Part shown: positions 45,652 through 53,256 of the stretch, in pieces
Position numbering within the stretch: the stretch's first letter is position 1
Layout: every line of letters starts with the position of its first letter
NCBI GenBank assembly: GCA_041744575.1
Contig: JBGTKP010000054.1
Span: 124,001 to 188,000 of the forward strand
DNA length: 64,000 nt
Source: JTS-RE37 sp041744575
Lineage (GTDB): Bacteria > Bacteroidota > Bacteroidia > Flavobacteriales > Flavobacteriaceae
Direction: 5' to 3'
Notes under the pieces: generated by a model
Databases searched by the model: none
Told to the model about the DNA's origin: nothing
Seen by the model: the letters and a program-made list of their open reading frames with translations, nothing else
Translations under genes and position numbers: made by a program

Positions 45652-45687
45652 ACAATGGTTATATTGGTCTGTTTGCAATCCGATCAA

Positions 45688-47136
45688 ATGTTTAAGAGGA
45701 TCCTCTATGTATTGTGTGCTTTCTTTCTGTGCAAGAGCATGGGCCAGGAATGTCCTGATATTACAAGTCCGCAAAATGGGTCTATAGGCGTCCCTGTCAA
45801 CACCACCATCACCTGGAATGCAGTTCCGAATATCGTTGGTTACCTCATCTCGCTTGGAACCACCCCGGGGGGGGTTGATCTTCTTAACCGAAGGTCAGCG
45901 GGCCCTGTTAACTCTTACACGCCTGAAGTAGGACTGCCTGAAAACACCAGGATCTATGTGACTATCAGCCTTTTCCTTCCCAATCAACCTTTAAGGATTT
46001 GTGAAGTGGAAACTTTTGTCACTGAAAATGTAACTTCCCCTCCCTCATGTACTTTGCTCACCAAACCTCTTGATGGGGAATCGGGCGTGAGCACGGCCTC
46101 AGAAATAAAATGGGCCTACGCAGACAGGGCAACGGGCTATCTGGTATCTATAGGATCCAGTCCCGGAGGGGTGGATATCGCCGAGGAGGTAGATGTGGAG
46201 AACGTACTTCTCTACCGGCCCACTTCAGGGTTTCCGCAAGATACTGATGTCTATGTGCGTATAACACCATACAATGAGAATGGTACTGCTACCGGATGCG
46301 TGGAAGAACGCTTCAATACAGGTACGGCCGTATTGAATTGTGATCCTCATTTTGATACTGTTACCGGCACCCTTATGGAAGTACGTCCCGCTATCAACCT
46401 ACCTCCGGTAATTGGCTTGTGCAGGAACAACCTCCCCATTACTCTCACCGGGGAAGGAGGTGCGGATGGACACAGATGGTACCGAATCGAGGGTGATACA
46501 GAAACTCTGATTTCGGAGGAAATCGGAATTGCAGTTTCGGAAGAAGGCAGCTATCTATATGAGGCTTATAATTTTATTGATCAGGGCGGTATCATGGTGG
46601 AATGTGCCAGTAGCCTTGAAATAACTACGGTCTTGTCGGAAACTCCTACAATAACCTCAGTGGATCTGACCAGAGCATCCGGGGTTCTGGAAATCAATGT
46701 ACAGGTTGAAGGCAATGGTAATTATGAATATGCCCTGGACCAGCCTGACGGACCCTATCAGGACGGATCACGCTTCACGAATGTTGCCTCGGGACTGCAC
46801 ACAGTCTATGTGCGTGACAAGAATGGCTGCGGCTCGGCTATGATGACTGTCGATCGGGAACTGGGCCAGAATGATTTTCCAAAATTCTTTACGCCAAATG
46901 GGGATGGTATCAACGATTTCTGGCAGTTACAACCTTCAACATCAGAGAAAACCATTGTCCTGGAATACCTTCAGGTTTTTGACAGGTACGGGGTCCTGTT
47001 GGCACAGATAACGCCTTCCTCCCAGGGGTGGGACGGAAATTTTAACGGCAGGCCGGTGCCATCATCAGTGTACTGGTTCAAAGCCGCGGACAACCTGCAA
47101 AACTTAGTGCAGGGTTATTTTATGTTAAAACGTTAA
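45688..47136 (+). CDS. T9SS-exported surface protein with type-B sorting domain, tandem copy 2
   Basis: 482 residues. Signal peptide MFKRILYVLCAFFLCKSMG. Two repeats (WNAVPNIVGYLISLGTTPGG, WAYADRATGYLVSIGSSPGG) precede a Cys-containing linker domain (ECASSLEI) and the type-B domain FFTPNGDGINDFWQ, ending in YFMLKR. It has one repeat fewer than copy 1 but is otherwise parallel throughout. It starts 36 bp after copy 1, so the three genes are probably co-transcribed. Confidence 0.92.
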   Translation: MFKRILYVLCAFFLCKSMGQECPDITSPQNGSIGVPVNTTITWNAVPNIVGYLISLGTTPGGVDLLNRRSAGPVNSYTPEVGLPENTRIYVTISLFLPNQPLRICEVETFVTENVTSPPSCTLLTKPLDGESGVSTASEIKWAYADRATGYLVSIGSSPGGVDIAEEVDVENVLLYRPTSGFPQDTDVYVRITPYNENGTATGCVEERFNTGTAVLNCDPHFDTVTGTLMEVRPAINLPPVIGLCRNNLPITLTGEGGADGHRWYRIEGDTETLISEEIGIAVSEEGSYLYEAYNFIDQGGIMVECASSLEITTVLSETPTITSVDLTRASGVLEINVQVEGNGNYEYALDQPDGPYQDGSRFTNVASGLHTVYVRDKNGCGSAMMTVDRELGQNDFPKFFTPNGDGINDFWQLQPSTSEKTIVLEYLQVFDRYGVLLAQITPSSQGWDGNFNGRPVPSSVYWFKAADNLQNLVQGYFMLKR

Positions 47137-47157
47137 ACAAACCGGTTACGGGTAGCG

Positions 47158-48624
47158 ATGAAAGGCAGAATCCCATCAAAGCCAGGGTGGCATTATCTTA
47201 TCCTGCTTTTAGGACTCTTTCTTCATTCTCAGGAATGCCCGGAAATTACCTTTCCCGGAGCAGGCGAAACTGAAATTCCTGTTGATGCCACGTTTACCTG
47301 GGGAACAGTTGAAGGAATTAACGGGTTTTTGCTCAATGTAGGAACTTTTTCCGGGGGTGATGATGTTATAAAAAATCAGACGGTGGGAATTGTCTATTTT
47401 TACAAACCCCCTCTGGGATTGCCCGAAAATACGGAACTATTCCTCACTCTCAGTCTGCTTTTATTTGACGGCCCACCTATCACCTGTTCCAGTATTCCCT
47501 TCCGCACCACCGACGTTACTACTTCCCCTCCATGTACCATCCTGTTTGCTCCGGACAACAATGCCACCAATGTTACGATCATCACCGACATCAGCTGGGC
47601 CTATGCAGCTACAGCTACCTATTACCGGATTTCTATCGGAACGATGTCAGGAGGATCGGACCTGTTGAAGGATCACTATGTGGGAAATATACTTACTTAT
47701 GAACCGGAACAGGATTTGCCTCAGAATACCCGGATTTTTGTGACGGTTACGCCGGGCAATGAAAACGGCAATGCCATAAACTGCCAGGAGCAGAGCTTTT
47801 TTACCGGGGCGGCTGTTGCTCTTTGTGAGCCCTATACAGACCAGGAAACCGGAGAAATCATCAACATAAGGCCTGAGATTGGCTTGCCGGAAAGAATCGG
47901 ACTTTGCAGTGAAGAACTACCCTATCTTGTCAGTTCGCCGGACAATGCCGATGGTTACAGTTGGTACAGGATCAATGCGGGTGCAGCCGAAACCCTTCTT
48001 TCCACGCAAAGGGAAGTGCCTATAACGGCCGAGGGGAGATACCGTTACGAGGCATACAACCTCGTGGTGCATTCAGGGAATACCGTCGAATGTGCTGTTT
48101 CCCGTTTGTTTACTGTAGTAGTTTCTGAAATAGCGGTAATTGACCACATTGAGGTCCTGAATCTCCCAGAAGGAAGAACGATTACCATCAGAGCCAGAGG
48201 AATAGGGAACTATGAATATGCCATCGGCGATCCTGAGGGTCCCTATCAGGAAAGCAATCACTTTACGGGAATTTCTTCGGAGGCAGAACGTGCCTATGTG
48301 CGGGACAGAAATGGTTGCGGGATTTCGGAAGGCATTATTGACCGCAATATTTCCCAAAACGACTTTCCTAATTTTTTTACGCCCAATGCAGATGGAGTCA
48401 ACGACCTGTGGGATTTTATTCCTCCAGGGGAGGATTTTGGAATTGTCATCCGGACCATTGCCATCTATGACCGATATGGTACGCTGATAGCCAGTATACA
48501 ACCGGGAGTCCAGGGTTGGGATAGCCGGTACAAGGGGCAATCACTTCCTGCCTCAGACTACTGGTACCTGGCCATGGCCTCTAACGGCCAGCAGATCAAG
48601 GGACACTTTGCCCTGAAGCGATAA
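47158..48624 (+). CDS. T9SS-exported surface protein with type-B sorting domain, tandem copy 3
   Basis: 488 residues. N-terminal signal ends near residue 24 (LLLGLFLHSQ). Two repeats (WGTVEGINGFLLNVGTFSGG and WAYAATATYYRISIGTMSGG), the Cys-containing linker with NADGYSWYRI, and the type-B sorting domain FFTPNADGVNDLW, ending KGHFALKR exactly as in copy 1. It starts 21 bp after copy 2. Divergence is greater in the repeats than in the sorting domain, consistent with different ligands and a common export route. Confidence 0.92.
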   Translation: MKGRIPSKPGWHYLILLLGLFLHSQECPEITFPGAGETEIPVDATFTWGTVEGINGFLLNVGTFSGGDDVIKNQTVGIVYFYKPPLGLPENTELFLTLSLLLFDGPPITCSSIPFRTTDVTTSPPCTILFAPDNNATNVTIITDISWAYAATATYYRISIGTMSGGSDLLKDHYVGNILTYEPEQDLPQNTRIFVTVTPGNENGNAINCQEQSFFTGAAVALCEPYTDQETGEIINIRPEIGLPERIGLCSEELPYLVSSPDNADGYSWYRINAGAAETLLSTQREVPITAEGRYRYEAYNLVVHSGNTVECAVSRLFTVVVSEIAVIDHIEVLNLPEGRTITIRARGIGNYEYAIGDPEGPYQESNHFTGISSEAERAYVRDRNGCGISEGIIDRNISQNDFPNFFTPNADGVNDLWDFIPPGEDFGIVIRTIAIYDRYGTLIASIQPGVQGWDSRYKGQSLPASDYWYLAMASNGQQIKGHFALKR

Positions 48625-48625
48625 G

Positions 48626-48673
48626 TACAAAATATTCAACTCCCAATCGTTGAATACAGGGGGTCCTTTTGTA
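48626..48673. terminator. Composite hairpin between the surface-protein genes and uvrB
   Basis: TACAAAATATTCAAC (48626-48640) can pair with GTTGAATA (48649-48656) and, after a 10-nt bulge, TTTTGTA (48667-48673); the bases after it are TTTTTAAG. It begins directly after the stop of copy 3 and is a plausible terminator, although the bulge weakens it. It also covers the region where the uvrB promoter should be (TATTTTTA, one mismatch to consensus). Confidence 0.45.
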
Positions 48674-48684
48674 TTTTTAAGGGC

Positions 48685-50673
48685 ATGAAATTCAAGGTAA
48701 TATCCGACTTTAAACCTACCGGTGATCAGCCGGAGGCGATCAGGCAACTGGTACAGGGAATTCAGGCCGGGGATCCCTACCAAACCCTGCTTGGGGTTAC
48801 CGGGTCCGGGAAAACATTTACAGTAGCGAATGTCGTGGAGCATGTACAGCGGCCTACACTTGTGCTGGCACATAATAAAACGCTGGCCGCACAGCTGTAT
48901 TCAGAGTTCAAGCTCTTTTTCCCCCAGAATGCCGTGGAATATTTTGTCTCCTATTACGACTACTATCAGCCTGAGGCCTATATTCCAACCAGCGGACTTT
49001 ATATCGAAAAGGATCTGTCTATCAATGAAGATATTGAGAAACTGCGTCTGAGTGCCACCTCCTCTCTTCTTTCAGGCAGAAGGGATGTACTTGTTGTGGC
49101 CTCCGTGTCATGTCTTTATGGAATTGGCAATCCGGTGGAATTTCAGAAGAACGTGATTACTATCCGGAAAAACCAGGTAATTTCCAGAACTAAATTCTTA
49201 CATCAACTTGTACAAAGTCTGTATTCCAGGACTTCCGCAGATTTCAGAAACGGAAATTTCCGTGTGAAAGGGGATGTGGTGGATGTTTTTCCAAGCTATG
49301 CGGACCATGCCTTCCGCATTCATTTTTTCGGGGATGAGATAGAAGAGATCGAGGCCTTTGACCCATTCAAAAATTCCCTCGTGGAGGTTTATGAACTTTT
49401 GAATATTTATCCGGCCAATATGTTTGTCACCTCGCCGGATGTACTCCAGAATGCCATACATCAGATCCAGGATGATCTGGTCCGCCAGGTGGATTACTTT
49501 AAAGAAATCAGCAAACCGATCGAGGCGAAACGCCTCGAGGAGAGAACGAATTTCGATCTCGAAATGATCCGGGAACTGGGCTACTGTTCAGGAATTGAAA
49601 ACTACTCGCGCTACCTTGACGGGAGGGAGCCGGGCACCAGGCCCTTTTGCCTGCTCGATTATTTTCCTGAGGATTACCTGATGGTGGTGGATGAAAGTCA
49701 TGTAACCATTCCTCAGGTTCATGCCATGTATGGAGGAGACCGTTCCAGGAAAGAGAATCTGGTGGATTACGGGTTTCGCCTTCCGGCGGCGATGGACAAT
49801 CGCCCCCTGAAATTCGAGGAATTTGAGGCGCTTCAGCACCAGGTTATCTATGTTAGTGCCACCCCAGCCGATTACGAACTACAGCTGAGTCAGGGGGTTT
49901 ATGTTGAACAGGTGATACGACCTACCGGCTTACTCGATCCTCAAATAGAGGTACGACCGAGTCACAATCAGATCGATGATCTTGTTGAAGAAATTCAGTT
50001 GCGGGTTGAAAGGGACGAAAGAACCCTGGTCACCACCCTGACAAAACGAATGGCTGAGGAACTTGCGAAATACCTCATCAGGATCCAGGTGCGATGCAGG
50101 TATATTCATAGTGATGTGGATACGTTGGAACGTGTCGAGATCATGCAGGATCTTCGTAAGGGCGTGTTTGATGTGCTTATTGGCGTTAATTTACTCAGAG
50201 AGGGATTGGATCTGCCTGAAGTATCACTGGTGGCGATCCTTGATGCGGATAAAGAAGGATTTCTACGAAGTAATCGTTCCCTGACGCAGACCGTCGGCCG
50301 GGCAGCAAGACATTTAAATGGAAAAGCGATCATGTATGCCGATAAGATTACCGACAGCATGCAAAAGACGATCGATGAGACAAATTACAGGCGTGAAAAA
50401 CAGACCGATTATAATATCAAAAATAATATCACTCCGACAGCACTGAATAAAAGTCTGGAAAATGCTCTGGCGAAAAATTCAGTTTCCACGTATCATTTCA
50501 TTAAAGAAGAACTCCGGGCCGCAGAACCTGATATGGATTATCTTACCGGGGAACAAAAAGAAAAACTGATCCGCTCAAAACGCAAGGCCATGGAGAAAGC
50601 AGCCCGGGAACTGGATTTTATGCAAGCTGCAAAATTACGGGATGAAATCAAAAAGCTGCAGGAGCAATCCTGA
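48685..50673 (+). CDS. uvrB: UvrABC system protein B
   Basis: 662 residues, full length. Helicase-like damage-verification subunit of nucleotide excision repair. Walker A GVTGSGKTFTVANV is near residue 36, the beta-hairpin region YYDYYQPEAYIP near 95, DESHVTIPQ near 340, helicase motifs V and VI in GVNLLREGLDLPEVSLVAILD and QTVGRAARH, and the UVR coiled coil at the C-terminus binding UvrC. Starts 11 bp after the composite hairpin. Confidence 0.97.
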   Translation: MKFKVISDFKPTGDQPEAIRQLVQGIQAGDPYQTLLGVTGSGKTFTVANVVEHVQRPTLVLAHNKTLAAQLYSEFKLFFPQNAVEYFVSYYDYYQPEAYIPTSGLYIEKDLSINEDIEKLRLSATSSLLSGRRDVLVVASVSCLYGIGNPVEFQKNVITIRKNQVISRTKFLHQLVQSLYSRTSADFRNGNFRVKGDVVDVFPSYADHAFRIHFFGDEIEEIEAFDPFKNSLVEVYELLNIYPANMFVTSPDVLQNAIHQIQDDLVRQVDYFKEISKPIEAKRLEERTNFDLEMIRELGYCSGIENYSRYLDGREPGTRPFCLLDYFPEDYLMVVDESHVTIPQVHAMYGGDRSRKENLVDYGFRLPAAMDNRPLKFEEFEALQHQVIYVSATPADYELQLSQGVYVEQVIRPTGLLDPQIEVRPSHNQIDDLVEEIQLRVERDERTLVTTLTKRMAEELAKYLIRIQVRCRYIHSDVDTLERVEIMQDLRKGVFDVLIGVNLLREGLDLPEVSLVAILDADKEGFLRSNRSLTQTVGRAARHLNGKAIMYADKITDSMQKTIDETNYRREKQTDYNIKNNITPTALNKSLENALAKNSVSTYHFIKEELRAAEPDMDYLTGEQKEKLIRSKRKAMEKAARELDFMQAAKLRDEIKKLQEQS

Positions 50674-51065
50674 TAAAACCAATCTTCACATAAATTTTAT
50701 GATTTATAACTTAAAGCTTTATATGTATTGTTATATTAATCTGATTAACAAGTATATATAATATATTTTTAGACTAATCTAAACGTAGATTATAAGCTTT
50801 TTGATGTCACTTGCAGGCTTAAAACCAACCCTTTTGGACTCCGCTGCCCGACCCTATCGGAAAATGCAATTTTCAATTCAATCCGATAATGCATAACACG
50901 TATTGATCAACTCTGGTTTGACCGACATGGATGCAAAAAAGTTGCCCCGGAAACTACGATGGCAATCACCATTTCGTATTTTCCAGGGCAGCAGTTTCTG
51001 ACCTCAATCTATTACCCCATCCTCCGTCTAAAAATATAACGGCAGAGAAGAAAGATTCATTTCAA
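50674..51065. other. 392-bp AT-rich intergenic region with dyads
   Basis: No coding gene seen between uvrB and hsp20. Bases 50695-50800 are strikingly A/T rich and contain runs such as tatataatatattttt. TAATCTA (50775-50781) and TAGATTA (50786-50792) form a perfect 7-bp inverted repeat around AACG. A second dyad pairs TATCGG (50855-50860) with CCGATA (50883-50888), nested with GAAAAT (50860-50865) and ATTTTC (50869-50874). The region may hold convergent terminators or an unannotated RNA; no function is assigned. Confidence 0.4.
50775..50792. repeat. Perfect 7-bp inverted repeat in the uvrB-hsp20 gap
   Basis: TAATCTA and TAGATTA surround AACG. The geometry (7-4-7) resembles an operator or a small RNA hairpin, but the stem is A/T rich and its significance is unclear. 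Confidence 0.5.
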
Positions 51066-51494
51066 TTATTTCCCAATCTCAATGAGTCTTTTTGGTTTGG
51101 GCAGGGCTTCCTCTTTTTTTGGAAGCGTCAATTTCAGAACACCATCTGTGTAAGCGGCGTTGATTTGATCCTCTGCCACCGATTCCGGCAGACTGAAAGA
51201 TCTTTTAAATGAGGAATAAGAAAATTCTCTTCGTGTAAAATTTTCTTTGGATGGTTGACTGTCATGCTTCACTTCAGCAGAAATGGTCATAACATGCTGA
51301 TCGACTTCCACATTAAAATCCTCCTTTTTCAATCCCGGTACTGCGAGTTCTACGGAAAAATCCTTTTCATTTTCCCTGATATTGACCGCAGGCACAGGCT
51401 TGTCATGGTTTTCAATACCCCCGAACCAGTCCGGTTTAAAAAGTTCATTCACAAAAGATGGAAAAAAAACATGATTTCTTTTTACAATACTCAT
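51066..51494 (-). CDS. Small heat-shock protein, Hsp20/alpha-crystallin family
   Basis: 142 residues. ATP-independent holdase chaperone. The alpha-crystallin domain spans residues about 35-135: ENEKDFSVELAVPGLKKEDF, the ITISAEVKHD strand, and the diagnostic A-x-x-x-G-V-L motif in AAYTDGVLKLTLPKK, followed by the I-x-I-like LIEIGK tail. Preceded by a short N-terminal arm typical of Bacteroidota members. No consensus vegetative promoter is visible within 60 bp upstream, as might be expected for a stress gene. Confidence 0.95.
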   Translation of the reverse strand: MSIVKRNHVFFPSFVNELFKPDWFGGIENHDKPVPAVNIRENEKDFSVELAVPGLKKEDFNVEVDQHVMTISAEVKHDSQPSKENFTRREFSYSSFKRSFSLPESVAEDQINAAYTDGVLKLTLPKKEEALPKPKRLIEIGK

Positions 51495-51642
51495 GGCTTA
51501 TTATTTTACAGGTTTAACATTTATGTTTACACCACTGCAAAGTCAAATCCCATACCAGAGCCCAAAACATGTCGTTTTGTCCTTCATGTTGCCTATAAAG
51601 GAGACATATTGTCACTTATTTGGAAAAATAAGCGTAAAAATC

Positions 51643-52044
51643 CTAATTATAATGGGCTTTAAAGATATTGATGAGGATGTTCGGAGGTACGATTTTATCC
51701 GGATACTGATGCATAATGGTCAATACCTGCTCAATTGCGGAAGGCGGAAGGCCCATGGCAAGTCCAACGTTGTGGAGTCTGCCCACCTCTAACTGGTGTT
51801 CTTCCTGATCCACATTCATAAGCAATACCAGACGGTGGAATTGCAGGATGCGTTCGGCCTGGGTACGGGGAATCAGTCTTTTGACTTTTTTTCGGAAAAG
51901 GGAATCGAAAGTTATCCTGTCTACACCTAAATGAGAGGACACATTTAAAAGGAACTCATATTCGGAATCTTTAATCGGATGATCAACCGTTGCAAAAGCG
52001 ATCATCTCAGCAAGGATGCTTAGTTTTTCTTCGTAGGTGTTCAT
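51643..52044 (-). CDS. TerB-like helical protein
   Basis: 133 residues, all helical. EKLSILAEMIAFATVDHPI near the start and a C-terminal ILINIFKAHYN match a small flavobacterial protein with a TerB/DjlA-like fold (acidic metal-binding helices). It is sometimes labelled 'excinuclease ABC subunit B' in annotations, but has no UvrB features. Role unknown. An open frame upstream to 52380 covers noncoding DNA and the opposite gene. The start at 52044 is 37 bp after a TATATTTG box. Confidence 0.85.
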   Translation of the reverse strand: MNTYEEKLSILAEMIAFATVDHPIKDSEYEFLLNVSSHLGVDRITFDSLFRKKVKRLIPRTQAERILQFHRLVLLMNVDQEEHQLEVGRLHNVGLAMGLPPSAIEQVLTIMHQYPDKIVPPNILINIFKAHYN

Positions 52045-52080
52045 ATCAATATGAGGTTGGGGTTGCTCCTCAAAGCATTG

Positions 52081-52088
52081 CAAATATA
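52081..52088 (-). promoter_or_regulatory. Candidate -7 box (TATATTTG) for the TerB-like gene
   Basis: TATATTTG on the minus strand fits TAnnTTTG and would start transcription near 52074, giving a leader of about 30 nt. No upstream TTG with standard spacing is evident. Confidence 0.45.
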
Positions 52089-52183
52089 ACCAGAATATTT
52101 TCAGTTTAGTATACTCTGGTGTAAAAGCCCCAACCACTGTACCGGGCTTCGGAAATTTATAATACCTTGCAGAAAACAGGAAG

Positions 52184-52546
52184 ATGTCCAACAACGATGT
52201 GCTTAAAAAACTGCGGGTAGCCCTCAAATTAAGGGACGATGAAATCGTCGCCATCCTGGAGCTCGTCGATTTTCGGATTTCAAAAGCAGAGATTGGCGCA
52301 TTTTGCAGAAGTGAAGGCCACCCTAAGTATGTTGAATGCGGTGACCAGGTACTGCGTAATTTCCTGAACGGTCTGGTCATTCATCTCAGAGGTACCAGGG
52401 ACCAACCCAAAGATCCAAGGGTGGTCCTTGAACAAAAAGCGCCTAAAAAAATCAAAAAGGCGCCTGTCTCCAAATTCAAGGTGCGGGATTTGGGAAATGT
52501 GAAATATAAAAACAAAAAAAAACCTGACGCTCCCCCCCAAAGGTGA
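52184..52546 (+). CDS. DUF1456 family protein (YehS-like)
   Basis: 120 residues. Two repeats of a short helical motif: NDVLKKLRVALKLRDDEIVAIL at the start and a second at CGDQVLRNFLNGLVIHLRGTR, each ending in a conserved acidic or basic turn, as in DUF1456. The C-terminal 35 residues are basic (KKIKKAPVSKFK, YKNKKK), suggesting nucleic-acid contact. Function unknown. Its 3' end overlaps the terminator hairpin of the convergent gene. Confidence 0.88.
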   Translation: MSNNDVLKKLRVALKLRDDEIVAILELVDFRISKAEIGAFCRSEGHPKYVECGDQVLRNFLNGLVIHLRGTRDQPKDPRVVLEQKAPKKIKKAPVSKFKVRDLGNVKYKNKKKPDAPPQR

Positions 52547-52557
52547 GAAGTGTCAGG
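52510..52557 (-). terminator. Rho-independent terminator of the small secreted protein gene
   Basis: On the minus strand CCTGACAC (52557-52550) pairs with GCGTCAGG (52530-52523; 7 Watson-Crick pairs and one G-T) and is followed by a long T run (the A tract at 52510-52522 of the plus strand). It lies 21 bp beyond the stop of the gene at 52579-52914. The structure overlaps the last 24 bases of the DUF1456 coding region, so one sequence serves as codons and as the neighbour's terminator. Confidence 0.75.
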
Positions 52558-52578
52558 ATATTACCTTGTACCTGATCC

Positions 52579-52914
52579 TTATGCAGTTATCCTAACAGGA
52601 ACCGTGTACAACCTCCCTTCCTTATAATCCTCCAAAAGGACCGGCCTATAGTTCAGCTTCGACTTAACGAAGGAGGCCAGGGTAAGATCGGTCGTGTGAA
52701 CCGTAAGCACTACAATTTCCCGATTTTCATTAATGGTGAATTTTACATCGGCAACCAGGTCCCTGCCAGTGACCACAAAGGGATTTTCTGCTAAAAGAGT
52801 ACCGATTTGTGAGGAAAGGGATTTGACAGATGGCCTCCCAGGCACATCATTTGCGAGCATGGTACCTGCAAATAGCAGGGTAACCAGCATCAGGGGTGCA
52901 TTGAATTTTCTCAT
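52579..52914 (-). CDS. Small secreted protein of unknown function
   Basis: 111 residues with a signal peptide (MRKFNAPLMLVTLLFAGTML, cleavage near residue 21). The mature part has a beta-rich pattern (VADVKFTINENREIVVLTVHT, FVKSKLNYRPV, RLYTVPVRI) similar to short periplasmic proteins common in Flavobacteriia with a TonB-C-like strand order. Function unknown. The upstream region is remarkable: 16 bp before the start begins a perfect 13-copy heptamer repeat. Confidence 0.78.
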   Translation of the reverse strand: MRKFNAPLMLVTLLFAGTMLANDVPGRPSVKSLSSQIGTLLAENPFVVTGRDLVADVKFTINENREIVVLTVHTTDLTLASFVKSKLNYRPVLLEDYKEGRLYTVPVRITA

Positions 52915-52930
52915 GGAACTGTTCGTTTAA

Positions 52931-53021
52931 TGATTGATGATTGATGATTGATGATTGATGATTGATGATTGATGATTGATGATTGATGATTGATGATTGA
53001 TGATTGATGATTGATGATTGA
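52931..53021. repeat. Perfect heptanucleotide tandem repeat, 13 copies of TGATTGA
   Basis: Ninety-one bases consist of 13 uninterrupted copies of TGATTGA (minus strand TCAATCA). The array begins 17 bp ahead of the start codon of the small secreted protein gene, between it and any promoter. Open frames through it on the minus strand (reading NHQSSII repeatedly) are a by-product of the repeat, not a gene. Perfect short repeats are prone to slippage, so copy number may vary between cells. Confidence 0.97.
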
Positions 53022-53256
53022 TAATATAGACGCTCATTCATTGAGAATGTTTCACTATTTTTCAATTTTAACAAATATTTATGTAATGAAAGGGTAGTTT
53101 TATTATGTATACCATAATAGCAGGTGAAGTGGGATTCAGGATCCAATGAGGTAATAAAATCAGCACAAATGGTTGCTGTTCCCGGAAAGTCCGCCGCAGA
53201 GGATGGAAGGATCCACCGAAATGAAGTGCTCCCTGCTGCTGTTTCTGAATAAAATG
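53022..53256. other. 235-bp noncoding region between the repeat and sucC
   Basis: No gene seen. It should contain the promoter for the small secreted protein and the terminator of sucC. Only an imperfect box, AATATTTG on the minus strand near 53071-53078, resembles the TAnnTTTG consensus. Confidence 0.35.

Noticed and set aside
50690..50800. AT-rich stretch as a replication origin
   Set aside because: No DnaA-box cluster or dnaA/dnaN neighbour was seen; AT richness alone is not enough.
51643..52044. 'Excinuclease ABC subunit B' label for the 133-residue protein
   Set aside because: It shows no Walker, helicase or UVR motifs; the true UvrB is complete at 48685-50673. The small protein is TerB-like.
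52931..53021. Possible CRISPR array
   Set aside because: The repeat unit is only 7 bp and there are no spacers; no cas genes are in the window.
52847..53146. Open frame on the minus strand encoding a repeated NHQSSII peptide
   Set aside because: It is produced by reading the heptamer repeat; it overlaps the start of a better-supported gene and has no start signal or recognisable domain.
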